Of a stretch of 10,920 nucleotides of DNA, positions 5,935 through 10,920 are shown in pieces. The translations under genes were made by a program, and so were the position numbers. Location of the stretch: assembly GCA_020027635.1 (NCBI GenBank), contig JAHKKL010000029.1, positions 1-10,920 on the forward strand, given 5' to 3'. Under the pieces are notes generated by a model. The model was not told the origin of the DNA, made no database searches, and saw only the letters and a list, made by a program, of their open reading frames with translations. The stretch comes from Gammaproteobacteria bacterium (GTDB lineage: Bacteria > Pseudomonadota > Gammaproteobacteria > UBA9214). Within the stretch, counting starts at the first letter, position 1. Every line of letters begins with the position of its first letter.

Positions 5935-6688
5935 TCTCCCACTCCCGCAGGCTCGCCGCCTCCTTGGTATTCGGGAAATCGTTCTTGAGCTTCATCGCGT
6001 AGCCGCCCGCCGCGCTCATGTCGCCGAGTGTGTTCTCGATGCGCACGCCGAGCCACAGGCTCTCCGCGCTGGGTTTGGACACGCCATCGAAACGCTGGAT
6101 GTAGGCGCGCGCGGCCAGGTTGTTGCCCTGCGTGAACATGAGGTTGGCCATCTGCAGCAAGGCATAGGCGTAGTTCTGATCGTGTTCCAGGGCCTTGCGG
6201 AAATAGTCCTCCGCCTGCTTGGCGTCGGGGATGCTGCCGGCACAGATACCGGCATTCGTAAGGGACCCCGCAAGGCCGGGATAGAGCGGATCGCTGGCCG
6301 CGATCTTGAACTGCTCCAGCGCCTGGGTGTATTCGCCGTGGCGGCACAGGTACTGGCCATAGTTGTTGTGCGTCTGCGGATCCTCCGGTGAAAGTCGCAG
6401 CGCTATTTTGAAGTGCTTTTCCGCGAGCTTGTTTTCACCGATGTTTTCATAGAGGATCGCAAGCGTGCCATTGGCGGTGGCCGAATTCGGGTCCGCCTCC
6501 AGCGCCTTCTGTAATTTCACGAGCGCCGTTTCGTTGTCGCCCTGGCGCATATAGGCGATACCCAGTTGTATGTTGGTGTCGGCGATGCGCTTCGCCTGCT
6601 GGCTGTCGCTGCCGGTCGGAAAAGCGCTGCAGGCCGACAGCGCAACCACCAGGATTGCCGCGGGCGCTCTGTAGAAATGACTGTTCAT
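5912..6688 (-). CDS. pilW: Type IV pilus biogenesis/stability lipoprotein PilW (PilF)
   Basis: PilW/PilF is the outer-membrane pilotin that places and assembles the PilQ secretin through which type IV pili emerge. The 258-aa product begins with a signal peptide and the lipobox LSAC (residues 17-20), so Cys20 should be lipidated. Several TPR repeats follow (for example NIQLGIAYMRQGDNETALVK, TLAILYENIGENKLAEKHFK, NNYGQYLCRHGEYTQALEQF). The ATG at 6688 is chosen because it overlaps the rlmN stop (ATGA at 6685-6688), follows GAGGA with 7-nt spacing, and places the signal peptide at the start. A longer reading begins 81 bases upstream but lacks sense. The position between rlmN and rodZ is the usual one in pseudomonads and many other gammaproteobacteria. 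The gene indicates that the organism makes type IV pili. Confidence 0.94.
   Translation of the reverse strand: MNSHFYRAPAAILVVALSACSAFPTGSDSQQAKRIADTNIQLGIAYMRQGDNETALVKLQKALEADPNSATANGTLAILYENIGENKLAEKHFKIALRLSPEDPQTHNNYGQYLCRHGEYTQALEQFKIAASDPLYPGLAGSLTNAGICAGSIPDAKQAEDYFRKALEHDQNYAYALLQMANLMFTQGNNLAARAYIQRFDGVSKPSAESLWLGVRIENTLGDMSAAGGYAMKLKNDFPNTKEAASLREWENEHRGQQ
5942..5946 (-). promoter_or_regulatory. Ribosome binding site deciding the rodZ start
   Basis: GGGAG on the minus strand lies 7 nt before the ATG at 5934 and inside the pilW coding region. It supports the upstream start of rodZ and so the 23-base overlap between the two genes. Confidence 0.6.
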
Positions 6689-7803
6689 GCGTGTGTCCTC
6701 GGCTGCGTAGCCATCGAGCGGGCGCGACGCTGCGTCCGGTCCTGAAAGCGTCCGGCCAGCTGGCCGCAAGCCGCGTCGATGTCGTCACCGCGCGTCTTGC
6801 GGGTGATCGTGACGATTCCCGCCCGGTTGAGCAGGGCGAAAAACCGTTCCATGGTCGCCGGCGGGCTGCACCGGTACTGGGTATCCGGGAAGGGATTGAA
6901 GGGTATCAGATTGATCTTCGCCGGCACCCCTTCCAGCAGACGCACCAGCCGGCGCGCATGGGCATCACTGTCGTTGATCCCCGAGAGCAGCACGTACTCG
7001 AAGGTGACGCGGCGGCGACTGTCATCACCCACGTAGTCACGGCAGGCGGCCAGCAGTTCCCCGATCGGGTATTTGCGGTTCAGGGGCACCAGTTCGTTGC
7101 GCAACTGGTCATCCGGCGCGTGCAGGGAGACGGCCAGGCTGACGTCGCAGTCCTGGCGCAGCCGGCGGATGGCCGGAACGATACCGGCGGTACTGAGGGT
7201 AACGCGGCGCTTCGACAGGCCGTAGCCGAAATCGTCGAGCATCACCCGCATGGCGCGAATCACATTGTCGTAGTTGAGCAGGGGTTCCCCCATGCCCATC
7301 ATGACCACATTGGAGATCCGGCGGGTGTCGTCGGGCCGGTTGCCGAGGGCATTGGCCGCCTGCCACACCTGCGCGATGATTTCGCCGGTGCCGAGGTTGC
7401 GGTTGAAACCCTGCCGCGCGGTGGAACAGAAACTGCAATTGAGCATGCAGCCGACCTGCGAGGAGACGCACAGGGTGCCCCGGCCGGCTTCCGGGATGAA
7501 TACGGTTTCGATGCAGTTGCCATCCGCCAGGCGCAGCAGCCATTTGCGGGAACCGTCCTCGGAACACTGGTCGGCGACGATCTCCGGCAGACGGATTTCC
7601 GCGTAATCCCGCAAGCCGGCGCGCAGCCCCTTGCCGAGGTCGGTCATGGCATCGAAGTCGACCACGCAGCGGCCATGGATCCATTTCATGACCTGCGCGG
7701 CACGGAAACCCTTCTCGCCCTGGGCGATGAAAAACGCCTCCAGCTCCTGGCGGTTCAGATCCAGCAGATTGGTCTTCTGCGCGGTCGGCAAGAGAGGGTG
7801 CAT
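6685..7803 (-). CDS. rlmN: Dual-specificity RNA methyltransferase RlmN (radical SAM)
   Basis: RlmN is a radical SAM enzyme that methylates C2 of adenosine 2503 in 23S rRNA and A37 of some tRNAs. The 372-aa product (E. coli 384) carries the iron-sulfur motif CxxxCxxC at residues 119, 123 and 126 (QVGCMLNCSFCSTARQGFNR). It also has the conserved nearby Cys112 and the mechanistic C-terminal Cys346 (RGDDIDAACGQL). MGMGEPLLNYDN and SLAVSLHA are further family signatures. A longer reading frame to 7971 runs backwards into ndk and lacks family sequence, so the start is placed at 7803 (MHPLLPTAQKTNLLDLNRQE), 25 nt after the ndk stop. The ribosome binding site is weak, so coupling to ndk translation is possible. 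The stop overlaps the pilW start. Confidence 0.96.
   Translation of the reverse strand: MHPLLPTAQKTNLLDLNRQELEAFFIAQGEKGFRAAQVMKWIHGRCVVDFDAMTDLGKGLRAGLRDYAEIRLPEIVADQCSEDGSRKWLLRLADGNCIETVFIPEAGRGTLCVSSQVGCMLNCSFCSTARQGFNRNLGTGEIIAQVWQAANALGNRPDDTRRISNVVMMGMGEPLLNYDNVIRAMRVMLDDFGYGLSKRRVTLSTAGIVPAIRRLRQDCDVSLAVSLHAPDDQLRNELVPLNRKYPIGELLAACRDYVGDDSRRRVTFEYVLLSGINDSDAHARRLVRLLEGVPAKINLIPFNPFPDTQYRCSPPATMERFFALLNRAGIVTITRKTRGDDIDAACGQLAGRFQDRTQRRARSMATQPRTHA
6696..6700 (-). promoter_or_regulatory. Ribosome binding site of pilW
   Basis: GAGGA on the minus strand lies 7 nt before the ATG at 6688 and within the end of rlmN. Together with the ATGA overlap it fixes the pilW start. Confidence 0.6.
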
Positions 7804-7828
7804 GGCTGGTGGTATCCGGGGGCGTGCC

Positions 7829-8260
7829 CTAGCGGGTCCTCGGGCAGAGGCCGCCGTCACCGAAGAAGAACGCGATTTCCTGCTTCGCGGTATCGGGTCC
7901 GTCGGAGCCATGCACGGCATTTTCATCCACGGTGGTGGCGAAGTCCGCACGGATCGTGCCCGGGGCGGCATCCCGGGGATTGGTCGCGCCCATCAGCTCG
8001 CGGTTCTTGTTGACCGCATTCTCGCCCTCGAGCACCTGCACGATCACCGGCCCGGAGGTCATGAATTCCACCAGGTCCTTGTAGAACGGGCGCTCCCGGT
8101 GCACGGCGTAGAACCCCTCGGCCTGCGCCCGGCTCAACTGCATCATGCGCGCGGCGACGATACGCAGGCCGTGCTTCTCGAAACGGCTGTAGATCTCACC
8201 GATGATGTTCTTCGCCACTGCGTCCGGTTTGATTATGGACAAGGTCCGTTCGATCGCCAT
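7829..8260 (-). CDS. ndk: Nucleoside diphosphate kinase
   Basis: Ndk moves the terminal phosphate from ATP to other nucleoside diphosphates through a phosphohistidine, balancing the NTP and dNTP pools in the cytoplasm. The 143-aa product is full length. It begins MAIERTLSIIKPDAV and has the catalytic His117 in the motif ENAVHGSD (113-120), with the nucleotide-binding RPFYKDLVEFMTSGPV (57-72) and NPRDAAPGTIRADF (94-107). A GGAG ribosome binding site lies 6 nt before the ATG. It is the first gene of the compact run ndk-rlmN-pilW-rodZ-hisS. Upstream is a leader with a terminator-like hairpin and a weak promoter candidate. Confidence 0.98.
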   Translation of the reverse strand: MAIERTLSIIKPDAVAKNIIGEIYSRFEKHGLRIVAARMMQLSRAQAEGFYAVHRERPFYKDLVEFMTSGPVIVQVLEGENAVNKNRELMGATNPRDAAPGTIRADFATTVDENAVHGSDGPDTAKQEIAFFFGDGGLCPRTR

Positions 8261-8288
8261 GCAACACTCCGTCTGTCTGCCTGCATTA

Positions 8289-8312
8289 CAAGAAACCCGT
8301 CTTAAAACGGGG
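8289..8312 (-). terminator. Terminator-like hairpin upstream of ndk
   Basis: On the minus strand CCCGT (8311-8307) pairs with ACGGG (8300-8296) around a 6-nt loop, then TTTCTTG follows. The short stem and imperfect T-run make it a weak intrinsic terminator. It lies 28 nt before the ndk start. It could end the malyl-CoA operon, or act as an attenuator in the ndk leader. Confidence 0.4.
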
Positions 8313-8316
8313 AGTT

Positions 8317-8344
8317 AGTGTATATGGAAAAGCGCGTAGTTTAA
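8317..8344 (-). promoter_or_regulatory. Weak sigma70-like promoter candidate upstream of ndk
   Basis: On the minus strand TTAAAC (8344-8339) and TACACT (8322-8317) are separated by 16 bases. They match the sigma70 consensus at 3 of 6 and 4 of 6 positions. This AT-rich patch stands out in an otherwise GC-rich region. Transcripts from it would run through the hairpin at 8289-8312 before ndk. The match is weak. Confidence 0.22.
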
Positions 8345-8379
8345 CGCCGATGGCGGTAACCAGGCAACGCTGACCCGCC

Positions 8380-8408
8380 GGTTCTGAACGGGCCCGCGGC
8401 CCTGAACC
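8380..8408. repeat. GC-rich hairpin after mtkB
   Basis: GGTTC (8380-8384) pairs with GAACC (8404-8408). Inside, GGGCC (8390-8394) pairs with GGCCC (8398-8402) around a 3-nt loop. No T-run follows on the minus strand. With the next hairpin it may protect or shape the 3' end of the mtkAB transcript. Confidence 0.35.
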
Positions 8409-8415
8409 CCGGTCC

Positions 8416-8448
8416 GTGAAGCCGCCGGCATGAGGCCGCCTGCTTCAC
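8416..8448. repeat. Hairpin spanning the mtkB stop codon
   Basis: GTGAAGC (8416-8422) pairs perfectly with GCTTCAC (8442-8448), enclosing CGGC/GCCG (8426-8429 and 8435-8438) across a 3x3 internal loop. The right arm covers the mtkB stop codon (8445-8447). No T-run follows, so it is not a canonical terminator. It may act in mRNA 3'-end stability. Confidence 0.35.
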
Positions 8449-9314
8449 GAAAACACCCGGTGCGCCGTCGCGCCGATCAGCGCCGGATTGCGCACCACGT
8501 GGACGCCGAGCTCCTCCATGAGGTCCATCTTGGCGTCCGCCGTATCGGACTGCCCCGCGATGATAGCACCCGCGTGTCCCATGCGGCGTCCGGGCGGGGC
8601 CGAAACGCCGGCCACGAAGCCCACCAGCGGCTTATGCATATTCTCCCTGGCCCAGCGCGCCGCGTCTACCTCCTGCGGACCGCCGATCTCGCCGATCATG
8701 ACGACGGCATCGGTGTCGGGATCCTCTTCAAAGGCGCGCAGCACGGTCACGAAATCGGCGCCGTTGACGGGGTCGCCGCCGATGCCGACGCAGGTCGACT
8801 GCCCCAGACCGAGTTCGGTCATCTGCTGCACGGTCTCGTAATTGAGCGTGCCGGAACGCGAGACCACGCCGATGCGCCCCGCCCGGTAGATGTGCGAGGG
8901 CATGATGCCGACCTTGCAGGCTCCCGGGGTGATGATGCCGGGCGTGTTCGGTCCGATGATGACGGCGTGCTTGTCCGCCGCGTAACGCTTCACGCGCACC
9001 ATGTCCTGCACCGGCACGCCATCGGCGATCACCACGATGACGCGAATGCCCGCCTCCAGCGCCTCCATGATGGCGTCGGCGGCGAACGGGGCCGGCACGA
9101 AGATGCCGCTGACCTCCGCGCCGGTTTCCTGCACGGCCTGGTCGACGGTATCGAACACCGGGCGGCCCAGGTGGGTCATGCCGCCCTTGCCGGGCGTGAC
9201 GCCCCCCACGACGTTGGTGCCGTTCTGCATCGATTCCTGCGCGTGGAAGGTCGCGTGCTGCCCGGTGAACCCCTGCAGGATGACCCGCGTATCCCGGTGG
9301 ACGAACACGCTCAT
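8445..9314 (-). CDS. mtkB: Malate--CoA ligase alpha subunit (MtkB), SucD-like
   Basis: This is the alpha subunit of an ATP-dependent acyl-CoA synthetase of the succinyl-CoA synthetase family. It carries the phosphohistidine and the CoA-binding Rossmann fold. The 289-aa product has GFTGQHATFH (15-24), VGGVTPGKGG (36-45), the FVPAPFAADAIMEA block and the catalytic His247 in MGHAGAII. Several segments resemble methylotroph malate thiokinase more than E. coli SucD: DMVRVKRY (104-111), GIMPSHIY (136-143), MIGEIGGPQE and KPLVGFVAG. The position after mtkA and a malyl-CoA lyase gene supports malate as substrate. Residue 124 in IIGPNTPG is Thr where E. coli SucD has Cys. The start ATG overlaps the mtkA stop (ATGA at 9311-9314), giving likely coupled synthesis of the two subunits. 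Ordinary succinyl-CoA synthetase is the main alternative. Confidence 0.85.
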   Translation of the reverse strand: MSVFVHRDTRVILQGFTGQHATFHAQESMQNGTNVVGGVTPGKGGMTHLGRPVFDTVDQAVQETGAEVSGIFVPAPFAADAIMEALEAGIRVIVVIADGVPVQDMVRVKRYAADKHAVIIGPNTPGIITPGACKVGIMPSHIYRAGRIGVVSRSGTLNYETVQQMTELGLGQSTCVGIGGDPVNGADFVTVLRAFEEDPDTDAVVMIGEIGGPQEVDAARWARENMHKPLVGFVAGVSAPPGRRMGHAGAIIAGQSDTADAKMDLMEELGVHVVRNPALIGATAHRVFS

Positions 9315-10483
9315 GCCGGCGCTGCCCGGAGGGTGGCCATCACCCGGGTGGCCGCATCGTCGAGGTTGTCGGCCATGATGAACGGGAAGGCCGAGGCGGC
9401 GAGTATCGCCCTGCCCGCATCGACGTTGGTGCCCGCCAGGCGCACCACGATCGGTACGCCGATCTTCAGGTCGCGCATCGCCTGTACCAGGCCTTCCGCA
9501 ATCCAGTCGCAGCGGTTGATGCCGGCAAAGATATTCACCAGGATGATCCTGACGCTCGGGTCCTGCAGCACGATGCGGAAGGCATTTTCGACCTTCTCGG
9601 GCGAGGCGCCGCCGCCGACATCGAGAAAGTTCGCCGGCTTGCCGCCATGGAAGCTGATGGCATCCATGGTGGCCATGGCGAGGCCGGCGCCGTTGACGAT
9701 GCAGCCGACATCGCCGTCCAGGGCGATGTAGTTGAGCCCGTGCCCGGTGGCCTCCACTTCCTTCGGGTCTTCCTCGTCGAAATCGCGCATCGCGGTGATC
9801 TGCTCGCGCCGGTACAGGGCATTGCCGTCAAAGGACATCTTGGCATCGAGCGCCATCAGCTGGCCCTCGTCCACCACCGCCAGCGGATTGATCTCGGCGA
9901 GCAGCGCATCGTTGTCCCGGAAGCAGCGGTAGAGGGCCTGCATCAGCTTCGTGGCCTCCGGTATCTGCCGGCCGGTGAGGCCGATCTTCGCGGCGATCTT
10001 GCGGCACTGGAAATCCATCAGGCCGACCGCGGGATCGACCGCCTCCCTGACGATCCGCCCGGGGTGCCGCGCGGCCACCTCTTCGATGTCCATTCCGCCG
10101 GCTTCGCTGGCGATGACCGTGATGCGCTGCGTGCCGCGGTCGATCACCAGGCCGAGATAGAATTCCTTGTGGATGCGGCAGGCCCGCTCGACCAGGACGC
10201 GCTGGACCAGCCGCCCCGCGGCCCCGGTCTGGGGGGTGACCAGGTGGCGGCCGATCAGCTGGTCGGCGCAGTGTCTGACCTCGTCGATGGACCCGGCCAC
10301 CCTGATGCCGCCGCCCTTGCCGCGCCCGCCGGCATGGATCTGCGCCTTGACCACCCAGCGCTCGCCGCCGAGTTCCTCGGCCGCCGTCGCGGCGTTGTCC
10401 ACGGTGTGCGCGACCCGGCCTGGCGGAACCCGCACGCCGTATTCCCTCAGCAGTTCCTTGGCCTGGTATTCGTGGATGTTCAA
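9311..10483 (-). CDS. mtkA: Malate--CoA ligase beta subunit (MtkA), SucC-like, TTG start
   Basis: This is the ATP-grasp subunit that, with MtkB, makes malyl-CoA from malate, CoA and ATP. The 390-aa product, the family's usual length, begins NIHEYQAKELL after a TTG start. It shows KAQIHAGGRGKGGG (46-59, nucleotide loop), AEINPLAVV (196-204), DAKMSFDGNA (213-222), NGAGLAMATMD (264-274) and NFLDVGGGA (285-293). VNIFAGINRCDW (316-327) and VRLAGTNV (347-354) match malate thiokinase as I know it from Methylobacterium. E. coli SucC has GGIVRCD and RLEGNN at these places. The TTG at 10483 is chosen because it gives the exact family N-terminus, has AGGA 8 nt upstream, and no ATG or GTG fits. The reading frame runs further upstream into the lyase gene as a shadow. 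The gap to mcl is 23 nt. Confidence 0.88.
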   Translation of the reverse strand: MNIHEYQAKELLREYGVRVPPGRVAHTVDNAATAAEELGGERWVVKAQIHAGGRGKGGGIRVAGSIDEVRHCADQLIGRHLVTPQTGAAGRLVQRVLVERACRIHKEFYLGLVIDRGTQRITVIASEAGGMDIEEVAARHPGRIVREAVDPAVGLMDFQCRKIAAKIGLTGRQIPEATKLMQALYRCFRDNDALLAEINPLAVVDEGQLMALDAKMSFDGNALYRREQITAMRDFDEEDPKEVEATGHGLNYIALDGDVGCIVNGAGLAMATMDAISFHGGKPANFLDVGGGASPEKVENAFRIVLQDPSVRIILVNIFAGINRCDWIAEGLVQAMRDLKIGVPIVVRLAGTNVDAGRAILAASAFPFIMADNLDDAATRVMATLRAAPA

Positions 10484-10491
10484 GGTGAGGT

Positions 10492-10495
10492 TCCT
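10492..10495 (-). promoter_or_regulatory. Ribosome binding site supporting the TTG start of mtkA
   Basis: AGGA on the minus strand lies 8 nt before the TTG at 10483, in the 23-base gap between mcl and mtkA. It supports TTG initiation. Confidence 0.5.
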
Positions 10496-10506
10496 GTCAG
10501 TGCGGG

Positions 10507-10920
10507 CTAGCGGCCGGCCAGCGCGCGCTGGATCTGGTCGGCCTTGTCGACCATCACCTGGGCCTGGCGGATCGAGGCGGCATCGATCAGCCGCCCGTCG
10601 AGCGCCACGGCTCCACGACCCGCTTTTGCCGCCTCGGCCATGGCGGAGAGGATGCGCCGCGCGCGCTCGACCTCGGCCTCTCCCGGGGTGAACACCTGGT
10701 TGGCGAGCGCGATCTGCGAGGGATGGATGGCCCATTTGCCCTCGACGCCGAGCGCCGCCACGCTGCGCGCCACGGCGAGGAACCCCTCCGGGTCCTGGAT
10801 ATCGCCGAACGGCCCGTCGATCGGGCGCAGTCCGTAGGCGCGGCAGGCCACCACCAGGCGCGAGATGGCGTAATGCCACTGGTCACCCCAGTGGCCTTCC
10901 CGCCTGCCGCCCGCATCCGC
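10507..10920 (-). CDS. mcl: Malyl-CoA lyase (HpcH/HpaI family), 3' part, cut by the window edge
   Basis: Malyl-CoA lyase splits malyl-CoA to acetyl-CoA and glyoxylate with Mg2+, and is reversible. Only the C-terminal 137 codons are here. The frame stays open to the window edge, so the start lies outside. An internal GTG at 10854 is not the start, since family sequence continues upstream of it. Visible blocks are GDQWHYAISRLVVACRAYG, LRPIDGPFGDI, GKWAIHPSQI, EVERARRILSAMAEAAKAGR and LDGRLIDAASI, which are typical of Mcl rather than of CitE citrate lyase. The metal-binding Glu and Asp of the barrel would be in the missing part. It is the upstream gene of the mcl-mtkA-mtkB operon and supplies the strongest context for naming the ligase a malate-CoA ligase. 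A malyl-CoA thioesterase or methylmalyl-CoA lyase activity is possible. Confidence 0.85.
   Translation of the reverse strand, partial: ADAGGRREGHWGDQWHYAISRLVVACRAYGLRPIDGPFGDIQDPEGFLAVARSVAALGVEGKWAIHPSQIALANQVFTPGEAEVERARRILSAMAEAAKAGRGAVALDGRLIDAASIRQAQVMVDKADQIQRALAGR

Noticed and set aside
6689..6769. N-terminal extension of pilW by 27 residues
   Set aside because: It would bury the lipoprotein signal peptide and overlap rlmN. The ATG at 6688 has a good ribosome binding site and the stop-start overlap.
7804..7971. N-terminal extension of rlmN by 56 residues
   Set aside because: It overlaps the 3' end of ndk in another frame and lacks RlmN similarity. The ATG at 7803 gives a normal start.
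8445..10483. Calling the ligase genes plain sucCD of the TCA cycle
   Set aside because: The adjacent malyl-CoA lyase and the malate-thiokinase-like segments fit mtkAB better. SucCD is kept as the alternative, since substrate choice cannot be proved by reading.
10484..10879. N-terminal extension of mtkA by about 130 residues in the same frame
   Set aside because: It overlaps the malyl-CoA lyase gene, has the Arg-rich look of an off-frame reading, and the family N-terminus begins exactly at the TTG at 10483.
1..10920. CRISPR arrays, tRNA or rRNA genes, transposase or phage genes
   Set aside because: No regularly spaced direct repeats, no cloverleaf or rRNA-like stretch and no such protein sequence were found on either strand.

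Overview
The window is high-GC DNA from a gammaproteobacterium. All ten genes I can support lie on the minus strand, so transcription runs from high to low coordinates. The block ndk-rlmN-pilW-rodZ-hisS-yfgM-bamB-der is a classic gammaproteobacterial order, and the protein sequences fit that class. The genus cannot be fixed from the sequence. Type IV pilus (pilW) and malyl-CoA genes point to a free-living, metabolically versatile organism, possibly a methylotroph, methanotroph or autotroph.

Right part (10920 to about 8445): a three-gene metabolic operon. It holds the 3' end of a malyl-CoA lyase gene (mcl, cut by the window edge), then mtkA and mtkB, which look like the two subunits of malate-CoA ligase rather than ordinary succinyl-CoA synthetase. 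Together they would turn malate, CoA and ATP into malyl-CoA and then acetyl-CoA plus glyoxylate. mtkA starts at TTG, and mtkA and mtkB overlap by ATGA.

Middle part (8444 to 4044): a leader of about 180 bases with hairpins, then a tight housekeeping run: ndk, rlmN, pilW, rodZ and hisS. Gaps are 25 nt or less, or the genes overlap. Two things are odd. ispG, which in E. coli sits between rodZ and hisS, is absent, and RodZ is short (175 aa), ending soon after its membrane segment.

Left part (4043 to 1): yfgM and bamB overlap by 4 bases and encode an inner-membrane TPR protein and the BamB lipoprotein of the outer-membrane assembly machine. The GTPase gene der follows after a 388-base gap. The intergenic regions here are full of repeats. 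Four loci carry palindromes prefixed by GTAG, the hallmark of REP elements mobilised by RAYT transposases. Two of them are inverted pairs (REPIN-like), and each pair sits inside a longer imperfect inverted repeat. The one between der and bamB is also bordered by a 9-base direct repeat that looks like a target-site duplication. These insertions appear to have split an ancestral hisS-yfgM-bamB-der operon.

No RNA gene, CRISPR array, phage gene or transposase is visible. I see no wholly new multigene system. The points most worth following are the malyl-CoA operon, the rodZ/ispG anomaly and the nested REPIN elements.
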